Shown: positions 7,731 to 15,264 of the stretch, piece after piece
Layout of the letters: each line of letters opens with the position of its first letter
Position numbering within the stretch: the first letter of the stretch is position 1
NCBI GenBank assembly: GCA_902489475.1
Contig: CABUAH010000031.1
Location: 1-20,725, forward strand
Reading direction: 5' to 3'
DNA length: 20,725 nt
DNA from: an uncultured Oscillospiraceae bacterium
GTDB lineage: Bacteria > Bacillota > Clostridia > Oscillospirales > Ruminococcaceae
Notes under the pieces: generated by a model
Database searches by the model: none
Seen by the model: the letters and a program-made list of their open reading frames with translations, nothing else
What the model was told of the DNA's origin: nothing
Translations under genes and position numbers: made by a program

Positions 7731-8600
7731 TTGAGTGAAGTTTTAGAAATTTTATTAGACGGTTTGTTGGACGCAGTCAAAATGCTTCCGTTTTTGTTTG
7801 GAATTTACATTTTGATCGAATATATGGAGCATAAGAATTCCAAAGGCTTTGAGGGCTTTTTTAAACGTCTGGGTATTTTCGGGCCTGTCGGAGGAGCGGT
7901 TTTGGGAACAGTTCCGCAGTGCGGAATATCTGTTGCGGCGACTAACCTTTTTTCCGGAAGAGTAATTACGCTCGGCACGATAATTGCTGTTTATATTGCA
8001 ACAAGCGATGAAGCAATCCCGATAATTTTGGCTCATCCCGATAGGATAGGCGTTTTATGGAAGCTTATAGTAATCAAAGTAATAGCGGCGGCGATCGCAG
8101 GAATCATCGTTGATTTATTATTAAAGGCTGTATCAAAAAAGAAAGGCGAGGAAAAGCCTTTTGAGGAGCTTTGCGAACATTGCGGATGTCACGGCCATGA
8201 CGGTCATGGACATTCGGTATTGATTCCTGCATTAAAACATACTGCTTCAATATTTGTGTTTGTGCTTATCATAAACATTGCGTTGGGATTTGTAATGGAG
8301 TACTTAGGTCAAGACTTTTTAAAAAGTATTTTGATTTCAAAATCTCCGCTTCAACCGTTTTTGTGTGCCATCGTCGGGTTTATTCCAAACTGTGCGGCGA
8401 GCGTTTTGCTTACCGAGCTTTATTTGGAGGGTGTGATAACCTTTGGCTCATGCGTAGCAGGTCTTTGCACAGGAGCGGGAATGGGACTTTTAGTGCTTTT
8501 TAAAACCAATAAAAGACATATCAAGCAAAACCTTATGATACTTGGGATTTTATATGTTTTTGCAGTATTAACAGGAATTGTAACTAATATGTTGTTTTAA
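7731..8600 (+). CDS. ArsP_2-type permease (putative manganese/arsenic efflux family)
   Basis: The 289-residue protein matches the ArsP_2 family, often annotated as putative manganese transporter or arsenic efflux protein. Two related halves are visible. Each carries a proline-x-cysteine motif at the start of a helix, PQCG (62-65) and PNCA (219-222), followed by a long conserved helix pair. A cytoplasmic loop at about 148-161 holds a Cys/His cluster (C148, H150, C151, C153, H154, H156, H159, H161), a likely metal-sensing or binding loop. The start is a TTG at 7731, 2 nt after the CDF stop, with AGAAGAGG at the right distance; the first ATG, 16 codons in, lacks a ribosome site. Which metal it moves is unknown. 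Confidence 0.85.
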   Translation: MSEVLEILLDGLLDAVKMLPFLFGIYILIEYMEHKNSKGFEGFFKRLGIFGPVGGAVLGTVPQCGISVAATNLFSGRVITLGTIIAVYIATSDEAIPIILAHPDRIGVLWKLIVIKVIAAAIAGIIVDLLLKAVSKKKGEEKPFEELCEHCGCHGHDGHGHSVLIPALKHTASIFVFVLIINIALGFVMEYLGQDFLKSILISKSPLQPFLCAIVGFIPNCAASVLLTELYLEGVITFGSCVAGLCTGAGMGLLVLFKTNKRHIKQNLMILGILYVFAVLTGIVTNMLF

Positions 8601-8679
8601 CGGATGTCAGTTATGATTTTTACATCTTTAAACAATTATAATTTGTGAAGATAAATCGCATTTTGTACTATATAAAAAT

Positions 8680-8708
8680 TTGACAAATAATATAAATAGT
8701 GGTATACT
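8680..8708 (+). promoter_or_regulatory. Sigma-A-type promoter of the ABC importer operon
   Basis: A perfect TTGACA at 8680-8685, a 17-bp spacer, and TATACT at 8703-8708. This is one of the two best -35 boxes in the window. The predicted start near 8715 lies at the edge of the dyad at 8718-8755. Confidence 0.88.
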
Positions 8709-8717
8709 GTTTAAGGA

Positions 8718-8755
8718 GTTAAAGCGTTGCAGTGCTAAACCGGCAACACTTTAAC
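8718..8755 (+). promoter_or_regulatory. 13-bp dyad at the ABC operon transcription start (operator or 5' hairpin)
   Basis: GTTAAAGCGTTGC (8718-8730) is complementary to GCAACACTTTAAC (8743-8755) at 12 of 13 positions around a 12-nt loop. It begins a few bases after the predicted start, so it could be a repressor operator or a 5' stem that stabilises the mRNA. No T-tract follows, so it is not a terminator. A weaker alternative pairing (8739-8743 with 8755-8759, ACCGG/CCGGT) excludes the end of the main stem. The ribosome site near 8774-8778 is outside both stems. Confidence 0.7.
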
Positions 8756-8786
8756 CGGTATTGTATGAAAGAAAGAAGGGCTATTT

Positions 8787-9812
8787 ATGAAACTAAAAAG
8801 AATTCTTGCGGCTGTATCGGCTTGTGCTTTGGCATTTGGTATGATGACGGGCTGCGGAAAAACAGATGATTCATCAAGCAATGGAAATGAAACAAGTGAG
8901 AATGCTAAGAACTTTAAAATTGGTATTGTTCAGATTATGGAGCATAATTCTCTTAATACTATAAGAGATGCGGTTGTAAGTCAGCTTGAAGAGTTAGGAT
9001 ACAAGGACGGAGAGAATTGTACTATAGATCTTCAACAGGCAAACAACGAAGCTACAATGGTTACACAGATACTTGATAAGTTTAAAGCTGACGGTGATGA
9101 TATTATTGTTGCGATAACAACTCCTTGTGCAACAGCCGCTGCTGCTTATTCGAACGAGATTCCTGTTGTATTTTCGGCAGTTACAGATCCTGTGAGTGCT
9201 GAGCTTGTTAAGGATTGGGATAATTCCGGAGATGAAAACCTGACCGGAACGTCCGATAAGCTTGACATTACAAGAATTTTGGATAATGCACTTGCTATCA
9301 CTCCTGACATCAAGACTCTCGGCTTCCTTTATAATACGGGAGAGCTGAATTCAGTTGAGTGCCTTAAGGAAGTAAAGGCATACTGTGATGAAAAGGGAAT
9401 TGAAGTCGTTGAGGGCTCGGCAACTACTGCAACAGAGCTTTCGGAAGCTGCTACAACTTTGTTCTCAAAGTGCGATGCCGTATTTTCTCCTAACGACAAT
9501 ACTGTTGCGGGAGCAATGGGAACAGTTGCGAAAATCGCAATCGATGCTAAAAAGCCTATGTATGTAGGAGCTGATTCAATGGTTCAGGACGGCGGATTCG
9601 CAACAGTCGGAATCGAGTATACAGATCTTGGTAAGGAAACTGCAAATATGGTTGACCAAATTCTTAAGGGCGAGAAAAAGGCAGGAGATATTCCAATCAA
9701 GGTCTTTAACGAGGATTTGAGTACATATATTAACAAGTCAACAGCTGAGGCAATAGGTATTACTATTCCTGAGGATATCCAAAACGGAGAAAAGACGGTT
9801 TTCTTTGATTAG
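8787..9812 (+). CDS. ABC transporter substrate-binding lipoprotein (ABC_sub_bind family)
   Basis: The 341-residue product starts with a lipoprotein signal peptide. The lipobox MTGC places the lipidated cysteine at residue 23, followed by a Ser/Asn/Glu linker. From about residue 42 the sequence matches the PF04392 (ABC_sub_bind, TrpX-like) family: FKIGIVQIMEHNSLNTIRDA, then VAITTPCATAAA and IPVVFSAVTDPV in the first lobe, and FSPNDNTVAG and KPMYVGADSMVQDGG in the second. The fold resembles periplasmic sugar/amino-acid receptors. Relatives have been linked to tryptophan or other aromatic and amino-acid-like ligands. The substrate here is unknown; no T-box was seen. It is the first gene of the ABC operon, with the promoter and dyad described separately. 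Confidence 0.92.
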   Translation: MKLKRILAAVSACALAFGMMTGCGKTDDSSSNGNETSENAKNFKIGIVQIMEHNSLNTIRDAVVSQLEELGYKDGENCTIDLQQANNEATMVTQILDKFKADGDDIIVAITTPCATAAAAYSNEIPVVFSAVTDPVSAELVKDWDNSGDENLTGTSDKLDITRILDNALAITPDIKTLGFLYNTGELNSVECLKEVKAYCDEKGIEVVEGSATTATELSEAATTLFSKCDAVFSPNDNTVAGAMGTVAKIAIDAKKPMYVGADSMVQDGGFATVGIEYTDLGKETANMVDQILKGEKKAGDIPIKVFNEDLSTYINKSTAEAIGITIPEDIQNGEKTVFFD

Positions 9813-9841
9813 ATATTGCAAAATTTACTAAAATGAAGTAT

Positions 9842-9903
9842 AATGTCAGAGTGGGTATGTTTTTTGAATTAAGTTTCGGACAATACCGCTCTGATATTTT
9901 TTT
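9842..9903 (+). terminator. Terminator-like hairpin inside the ABC operon
   Basis: A stem of about 15 bp (9842-9858 with 9883-9898, two G-U pairs and one bulged G) encloses a 24-nt loop, and seven T residues at 9897-9903 follow at its 3' edge. It lies between the binding-protein and permease genes. This would allow partial termination, giving more of the binding protein than of the membrane parts. The large loop makes it a weaker terminator than the others here. Confidence 0.65.
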
Positions 9904-9917
9904 GACGGAGAATTTTT

Positions 9918-10901
9918 ATGAAGATAAACAAGAAAAAACTTATATCGTGGATTCCGAGAATAATAGTGCTGGTGGTAATGCTTGTTTTGATAAACACACA
10001 GCTTTACCAAAGTCAGATACTTGATACGCTTGAATACGGATTCGTATTTGCTCTTTTGGCGCTCGGAATTTTTATTTCATTTAGAATTTTGGATATTCCC
10101 GATCTGTCAGTTGACGGAACATTTGCACTTGGAGTTTCTGTTTCGGCAATACTTGCATCTAACGGTCATCCTGTAATCGGGATTCTTTTGGGGCTTGTGT
10201 CGGGTGCGCTTGCCGGATGCTTAACGGGAGTTTTGATAACAAAGTTTAAAGTCCAACCGATTTTAGGCGGAATTATAACAATGACGGCACTTTATTCAAT
10301 CAATCTTGCAATTTTAGGGGCGCCGAATCTTTCTCTGTGGAAAAGTCCGACAATCTTTAAGATTACCGAAGATGTTTTCGGCGAGTACAATCAGATTATA
10401 ATGACGTCTATTGTTTTAGTGATTGTATTTTTGATAATGTTTTGGTTTTTGAAAACACAGCTCGGAATGAGCTTGAGAGCTACTGGTGACAATGAATTTA
10501 TGGTTAGAGCTTCTTCGATAAACTCTGATACTATGAAAATACTGGGCTTTGCAATAGCAAACGCTCTTGTTGCTCTTTCTGGAGCTATATATGCTCAGTT
10601 TACTCAGACGGGCGATACAAACAGCGGAACGGGAATGCTGGTTGTCGGATTGGCATCGATTATTATCGGAGAAATCTTCTTTTCACAGCACACTATTTTT
10701 TCAGGACTTATGGCTGCGGCGTTCGGAGCGGTGGCTTACAGATACATACTCGCGTTTGCAATGAGTCTTGGAATAGATACTATGTATACAAAGCTTTTGT
10801 CTGCAATAATAGTTGCCGCTGCAATTGCTCTTCCTGTTATTAAGAAAAGTGTAGTAGGCACTGTTTTGAGGATGAAGGAAAGGAGTGGTAAGGGTGCTTA
10901 A
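9918..10901 (+). CDS. ABC transporter permease (BPD_transp_2 family)
   Basis: The 327-residue integral membrane protein has about nine hydrophobic segments. The stretch FRILDIPDLSVDGTFALG, near residues 52-69, is characteristic of permeases that accompany PF04392 binding proteins. The later stretch around ATGDNEFMVRASSIN (about 190-205) is the cytoplasmic coupling region. GGAG lies 7 nt before the ATG. The gene ends inside the start of the ATPase gene, giving translational coupling. It forms the channel, probably as a dimer, for whatever the lipoprotein binds. The leader between it and the first gene carries a terminator-like hairpin. Confidence 0.92.
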   Translation: MKINKKKLISWIPRIIVLVVMLVLINTQLYQSQILDTLEYGFVFALLALGIFISFRILDIPDLSVDGTFALGVSVSAILASNGHPVIGILLGLVSGALAGCLTGVLITKFKVQPILGGIITMTALYSINLAILGAPNLSLWKSPTIFKITEDVFGEYNQIIMTSIVLVIVFLIMFWFLKTQLGMSLRATGDNEFMVRASSINSDTMKILGFAIANALVALSGAIYAQFTQTGDTNSGTGMLVVGLASIIIGEIFFSQHTIFSGLMAAAFGAVAYRYILAFAMSLGIDTMYTKLLSAIIVAAAIALPVIKKSVVGTVLRMKERSGKGA

Positions 10902-11682
10902 GCTTGAGAATGCCAATGTTGTTTTCAATGCGAAAACAGTAAACGAGAAAAAGGCGCTTAAGAATTTCTCCTATGAAATAAAAGACGGGGATTTTATAAC
11001 GGTAATCGGTTCTAACGGTGCCGGAAAGTCAACCCTTATGAACGCAATTTCAGGAAGCCTAATGCTCGACAGCGGAAAAATATTTTTGGATGGTAAAGAT
11101 ATTACAAGATATAAGGAACACGAAAGAGCTAAATTTATAGGCAGGCTTTTTCAAGACCCATTAAAGGGGACTGCTCCGAATATGACGATTGAAGAAAATT
11201 TGGGTCTTGCTTATTCAAGAGGAAAAAAGCGAAATTTGAGTATCGGAATAAGCAAAAAGGATATTTCATTGTTTAGGGAACGGCTTCGTGAGCTTGAACT
11301 TGGACTTGAAGACAGAATGACAACTCCTGTAGGTCTTTTGTCGGGAGGTCAAAGGCAGGCGCTTACTCTTTTGATGGCAACGATAGTAACACCTAAGCTC
11401 TTGCTTTTGGATGAGCATACAGCGGCACTTGATCCGGTTACTGCGAAAAAGGTAATGGGGATAACTGATGAAATTGTAAAGAAAGACAAGATTACAACCT
11501 TGATGATAACTCATAACATTGCGAGTGCATTGGCATACGGCAACAAAACAATTGTGCTTTCACAGGGAGAGCTTCTTATGGATATAACGGGTGAGAAAAG
11601 ACAGAGTATGACGGTTGAGTCGTTGATGAAGCTTTATTCTCAAACTTCTTCGGACTCACTTTCGGATAAAATGGTTTTGTAA
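10894..11682 (+). CDS. ABC transporter ATP-binding protein
   Basis: With the GTG start at 10894 the product has 262 residues. I prefer it over the in-frame GTG at 10885 because AGGAG at 10881-10885 lies 8 nt upstream; both overlap the permease end. The motifs are complete: Walker A GSNGAGKST (39-47), Q-loop RLFQDP, signature LSGGQRQA, Walker B LLLLDEHTAALD, and H-loop MITHN. The unusual DEHTAALD in place of DEPTSALD is also seen in ATPases of this importer type. It powers the importer of the preceding two genes. The C-terminus is slightly long and Ser-rich (SQTSSDSLSDK). Confidence 0.92.
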   Translation: MLKLENANVVFNAKTVNEKKALKNFSYEIKDGDFITVIGSNGAGKSTLMNAISGSLMLDSGKIFLDGKDITRYKEHERAKFIGRLFQDPLKGTAPNMTIEENLGLAYSRGKKRNLSIGISKKDISLFRERLRELELGLEDRMTTPVGLLSGGQRQALTLLMATIVTPKLLLLDEHTAALDPVTAKKVMGITDEIVKKDKITTLMITHNIASALAYGNKTIVLSQGELLMDITGEKRQSMTVESLMKLYSQTSSDSLSDKMVL

Positions 11683-11710
11683 TTTAGGCAAGATGATTTG
11701 TGAACCTATA

Positions 11711-11719
11711 TGGTATAAT
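11711..11719 (+). promoter_or_regulatory. Extended -10 promoter before the secreted-protein genes
   Basis: TGGTATAAT at 11711-11719 is an extended -10 element with a perfect TATAAT. No good -35 box lies 16-18 bp upstream. The leader contains a weak 8-bp dyad, AATCAAAA (11730-11737) with TTTTGATT (11747-11754). No separate terminator for the ABC operon was found between 11683 and 11710. Confidence 0.65.
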
Positions 11720-11781
11720 CACTTGCTTAAATCAAAAGATTAGAATTTTTGATTAAAATAAATTTTTACGGAGGAAGTCAT

Positions 11782-12648
11782 ATGGTTTTTAAAAGAGTTT
11801 TGTCTGCCATTTGTGCAGTTTTAACGGCAGCTTTTATACCGATTACAGTATTTGCCGAGGATGAAAGCCCTGTGATCGGCACTGAGTATACAGGGACAGA
11901 AGAAGCTCCTGTTGTGATGTTCGATGAGGATCTAAGCTACGATTATTCGCTTGAAATAGCATCGATTGTCGTAAGCGTCAATTTAGTTGGTTTTAACGAT
12001 AAAAATGGATTTGCAATGAAAATGATTGTCAACGACAAAACAGATTCAAACGATTACTATTTTCTTACTCTTTCAACAAATACATGGGCAACGGTGGATT
12101 CAGGGTACGGCGTTGTAAATAATCCTATTGAGCCTACAGGCAAGGGTATATACAACCTCAAATTTGACGTTTCCGATTTAGGCGAAATGACAAATATTAA
12201 GTTTCAGCTTTGGCAAGGAACGGCGAAGCTCAACGGTGTTTATTACCTTGATAAAAACGGGAGTGTTTTGCACAGCAGCGGAGATATAGTTAAATCAACT
12301 ATGGGCTGCTATACGCCAAAGGACGGCAAGGTGTCTGAATTCAATATAGGTGCTGCTGAGGGTGAAACAACGGAAGCTTCTACACAAATCATTACTGTTT
12401 CTACGCAGGCAAGCAGTAAAAAATCTGACAGCAGTTTAAGCAAGGATATGCCGGGACTTTTTAACTTTTTGAGCAAAACTGTTTTTGGGATAAGAGTTGT
12501 TTGGATACTTGCTGCTTTGTTTGTTATAATCGGAGTTTCATTTATAGTTGCCGGAGCGATGATGTCCAGAAAAAAACACAAAAAAGAACAAGCAAAGTCC
12601 AAAGATAAAAAAGAAAAAGCACCACGGGATATTGTAAAGAGAGGATAA
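11782..12648 (+). CDS. Secreted protein with C-terminal membrane anchor, unknown function
   Basis: The ATG at 11782 gives 288 residues and has GGAGG 7 nt upstream; a longer frame from a TTG at 11749 has no ribosome site. The signal peptide is followed by a likely cleavage after VFA (about residue 25). The middle (about 40-180) is predicted beta-rich, with alternating hydrophobics and a GKGIYNLKFDVSDLGE turn reminiscent of sugar-binding beta-sandwich modules; this is a guess from pattern only. A Thr/Ser-rich linker leads to one membrane helix (about 238-260) and a Lys-rich cytoplasmic tail of about 28 residues. I do not recognise a family. The next gene starts 2 nt after the stop and encodes a protein with the same topology. 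Confidence 0.85.
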   Translation: MVFKRVLSAICAVLTAAFIPITVFAEDESPVIGTEYTGTEEAPVVMFDEDLSYDYSLEIASIVVSVNLVGFNDKNGFAMKMIVNDKTDSNDYYFLTLSTNTWATVDSGYGVVNNPIEPTGKGIYNLKFDVSDLGEMTNIKFQLWQGTAKLNGVYYLDKNGSVLHSSGDIVKSTMGCYTPKDGKVSEFNIGAAEGETTEASTQIITVSTQASSKKSDSSLSKDMPGLFNFLSKTVFGIRVVWILAALFVIIGVSFIVAGAMMSRKKHKKEQAKSKDKKEKAPRDIVKRG

Positions 12649-12650
12649 CT

Positions 12651-13040
12651 ATGAAAAAGTATGTATTTTCAGTTTTGTGTGCTGTAATTCTTGCGGTTAC
12701 CGCAATAGGAATTTGTGCCGGTGCAGAAGAACCAACAAGAGTTCCTGCACAGAAGATGTCGCAGGAAGCGGAAACAGTTACGGTTGTAAAATCAAAAAAG
12801 GTTACTGCCAAAACAACTACAGCCAAAAGTACGGCAAAAAATAGTAAGGCGACGACGGAAGCCTTAAAAAAGGAAACTTCTGAAACGGTTACTAATGACA
12901 GAGAGAACGAGGATGATCCTTTTGCTAATGCAGATGGATGGGATATTCCGACAAGCTTTTATATTGGCGGCGGAGTAATAGGAGTTTTTATTATAGCTTC
13001 GGTCGTAGTTTTGATTATGGGTAAGCCAAAGGAAAAATAA
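12651..13040 (+). CDS. Small secreted, membrane-anchored protein, unknown function
   Basis: The product has 129 residues. It has an N-terminal signal peptide (about 1-25, cleavage after AGA), a low-complexity Lys/Thr/Ala stretch (about 48-80, with TTTAKSTAKNSKATTE), an acidic patch near 86-96, and a C-terminal helix (about 102-123) ending in KPKEK. It resembles a stalk or tether: mostly disordered outside, fixed in the membrane. The start lies 2 nt after the previous stop, with AGAGGA upstream, so it is co-translated with the larger secreted protein. No known family was recognised. A weak dyad after the stop (TTTTGC/GCAAAA near 13060-13080) is not convincing as a terminator. Confidence 0.78.
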   Translation: MKKYVFSVLCAVILAVTAIGICAGAEEPTRVPAQKMSQEAETVTVVKSKKVTAKTTTAKSTAKNSKATTEALKKETSETVTNDRENEDDPFANADGWDIPTSFYIGGGVIGVFIIASVVVLIMGKPKEK

Positions 13041-13118
13041 TTTGTAATATTAACCTAGTTTTTGCTTTTGTTGTGCAAAATAGCTACAAATACGGGTATA
13101 TTTTTGTGAAATCGGATA

Positions 13119-13147
13119 TTGAAAGTCTATTAGAAATATGCTAAAAT
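13119..13147 (+). promoter_or_regulatory. Sigma-A-type promoter of the large surface protein gene
   Basis: TTGAAA at 13119-13124, a 17-bp spacer, and TAAAAT at 13142-13147. The leader of about 85 nt ends in AAGGAGG, the strongest ribosome site in the window. A loose dyad (13168-13174 with 13193-13200) is present in the leader. Confidence 0.78.
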
Positions 13148-13238
13148 AAGTACACAATGATATGAATGGGGTATTATGCCTTGAAATAGTTTGATACGCC
13201 GTTTGTTTTATTTAAAAATTTAAGGAGGAAATTTAACT

Positions 13239-15158
13239 ATGAAGTTAAGTAAAAGAATTCTAGCTTCAGTCGCTTCGCTTGCAGTTGCAGCAACAATGAT
13301 GTCAGCAACATATGTAAGTGCTGCTGATGTTTCTTATGAAGCACCGAGCATTTCTACTGCTCCTGAGCTTCGTAAAAACGGAATCGACTTGAAAGCAAAT
13401 GAAGTTTATTCAACACTTAAGGAGCTTCCTACACAGCCTACTGTAGGAGTTTCAGTTCAGATGGGAAAAAGTTTTTGTTTTAGAAACGCATTTTCTGCAC
13501 CTAGCTCAGAAACTACATCAACATCGTTCATTCCGAACGCAGACGGTACTGATACCGATAAGTTTAAGCTTACAGTTAAGTCATCTTCTTGGTCTGCATT
13601 CTTTGTGCACGGAGCTTTGGTAGCTTACACAGCAGACGGAGTTGAGCTTGTAAACAAAAAGGGTACAGCACCATCGGGAATCGGCGTTTCACAGCCGGGC
13701 GGAGATAACATTTATAAAGACGCTAATGGAAATGATGTAGTTGTTACAGATACAAACAACATTCCTGACGGAGTTATCCAGTACTACAAGGAAGCAGAAC
13801 TTGTTGACGCAACTATCAAGGGTGCAGGAACATATAAGGCTGCAATCGTAGGACACGACTTCCAGAATGATGGAGATATACCTGGATTTAACTGGTTAAT
13901 GTTAACATCTAACGTTGGTTACTATGACGGACTTGTTGCAAACCAGGCATATACAGTAAACGCTGATGCACTTAATAAAACAGTTACTGAGGCTAAGGCT
14001 TTCTTAGAAACACTTAAGGCTCAGCTTGAAGATCTTAAAGCTATAGCTGCTGAGGATCCAACAGAAGAACCTTCAGAGGATCCAACAGAGGAGCCGTCTG
14101 AGGAACCAACAGATGCTGATATAGATGCAGATGTTGATACGGATGCAGATACAGATGTTGATAATACAACAGATGAAGATGACATTCAGGCTGAAATTGA
14201 AGAGCTTGAAGCAAATATTGCAAATCTTGAGTCTGCAATAACTACAGCTGAAGCTGCTGCAAAGAATGCAGGTAAGACTCTTGCAAAGGATTATCATCTT
14301 AAGGTTTCTTCAATGAAGGTTAACGGATATAACAGCGCTGACGCTTATGCAGCAGGAAAAGCTGACATGACATATAATGTTCCTGTATTTACAACAGGAG
14401 TAAGCGGCGGAGCTGATGACTACAACTTCTCAGAGTACAACGCAGTAAACGTTTACTCAAAGGATAAGGGATATATCGACTATACTGCAACTCCAACAAT
14501 TGATGAGGACGGAAATCATACAGGATATATCACAGGAACATACAAGGGCGACACAACTGATGGAACATTCGATGCTATCGGTGCTTCAGTTCGTGCAACA
14601 GACAATGGTGCAACAGTTGCTCTTCCAACATATGCTCTTGAGATAGAGTTTACAATTGCTGATGGTGATGCTGATGTATTCGGTTATCAGGGTGCAATTG
14701 ACGATGCTCAGAATGCAGTTGCTACAGCAGTACAGGAAGCAGGCGGACTTGTTTGGTCTAACTTAAACGATGCTATTGCTAATGCTGAGGCAGTAGATTC
14801 TTCTAAGTACACAACAACTTCATATGAGGCTCTTATGGCAGCAGTTCAGGCTGGTAAAGATCTTATCGCTAAGTATGAAAACGGTGAGGAAGTAACTCAG
14901 GAAGAAATCGACGCAGCAACAGCTGCTATTACAGCAGCATATGATGCTCTTGAGCCACTTGCAATTGATGAGCCGATAACACCTGACGATCCGTCTAGTG
15001 ATGATACAAATACACCAACTGACGGAAACGGAAGTGATTCTAACGGATCAGGCAGCGCTACAGACTCCAACCCAAGCACAGGTGCAGGAGTTGCAATTAC
15101 AGGCGCTATGGCACTCTTAGTAGGTGCAGGATTCACAATCTCAAGAAAGAGAAAGTAA
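13239..15158 (+). CDS. Cell-wall-anchored surface protein with FIVAR-like domain and NPSTG sorting signal
   Basis: The 639-residue protein starts with a signal peptide (cleavage near residue 29). The N-terminal region (about 40-245) is beta-rich and unassigned. A helical segment (about 248-271) leads into an acidic repeat insert (272-316: EDPTEEPS units, then D-x-D-x-D alternation), and a second helical segment with heptad-like Leu/Ile spacing (317-345) follows; the two helices may pair as a coiled coil. A second beta-rich region (about 350-480) precedes a FIVAR-like three-helix module (about 486-573: YTTTSYEALMAAV, then NGEEVTQEEIDAA). A Gly/Ser/Asp/Thr spacer ends in NPSTG (611-615), a hydrophobic stretch and RKRK. 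That is a sortase sorting signal, so the protein is covalently linked to peptidoglycan. No sortase is in the window. The preferred GCA/ACA/GTT codons suggest high expression. Function unknown; adhesion or glycan binding is plausible. Confidence 0.87.
   Translation: MKLSKRILASVASLAVAATMMSATYVSAADVSYEAPSISTAPELRKNGIDLKANEVYSTLKELPTQPTVGVSVQMGKSFCFRNAFSAPSSETTSTSFIPNADGTDTDKFKLTVKSSSWSAFFVHGALVAYTADGVELVNKKGTAPSGIGVSQPGGDNIYKDANGNDVVVTDTNNIPDGVIQYYKEAELVDATIKGAGTYKAAIVGHDFQNDGDIPGFNWLMLTSNVGYYDGLVANQAYTVNADALNKTVTEAKAFLETLKAQLEDLKAIAAEDPTEEPSEDPTEEPSEEPTDADIDADVDTDADTDVDNTTDEDDIQAEIEELEANIANLESAITTAEAAAKNAGKTLAKDYHLKVSSMKVNGYNSADAYAAGKADMTYNVPVFTTGVSGGADDYNFSEYNAVNVYSKDKGYIDYTATPTIDEDGNHTGYITGTYKGDTTDGTFDAIGASVRATDNGATVALPTYALEIEFTIADGDADVFGYQGAIDDAQNAVATAVQEAGGLVWSNLNDAIANAEAVDSSKYTTTSYEALMAAVQAGKDLIAKYENGEEVTQEEIDAATAAITAAYDALEPLAIDEPITPDDPSSDDTNTPTDGNGSDSNGSGSATDSNPSTGAGVAITGAMALLVGAGFTISRKRK
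14052..14123 (+). repeat. 24-bp tandem repeat encoding EDPTEEPS
   Basis: Two near-identical 24-bp units (14052-14075 and 14076-14099) and a degenerate third (14100-14123) encode EDPTEEPS-type peptides. They run into a GATGNN-type hexanucleotide repeat to about 14165 that encodes alternating Asp. The unit number could vary between strains by slippage. Confidence 0.85.
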
Positions 15159-15177
15159 TCTAAAAACTTAAAATTAT

Positions 15178-15209
15178 GACCGATCGGTATAATCCGGTCG
15201 GTCTTTTTT
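15178..15209 (+). terminator. Rho-independent terminator of the surface protein gene
   Basis: GACCGATCGG (15178-15187) pairs with CCGGTCGGTC (15194-15203) with one G-U, around a TATAAT loop, followed by six T residues. It is a strong, GC-rich terminator 20 nt after the stop codon. Confidence 0.93.
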
Positions 15210-15264
15210 GTGCATATATTTAAAAAAACCTTGGACATCTTACATAACGGCGGAATAAAAGATT

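Noticed and set aside
8601..8640. Possible terminator after the ArsP_2-type gene (GATGT/ACATC)
   Set aside because: The stem is only 5 bp with a 14-nt loop and no T-run behind it.
8709..8786. T-box or known riboswitch in the ABC operon leader
   Set aside because: The leader is about 70 nt, too short for a T-box, and has no antiterminator/terminator pair or T-box consensus.
14041..14297. Minus-strand frames over the acidic repeat
   Set aside because: They are low-complexity Leu/His or Cys/Ile products caused by the repeat and have no start signals.
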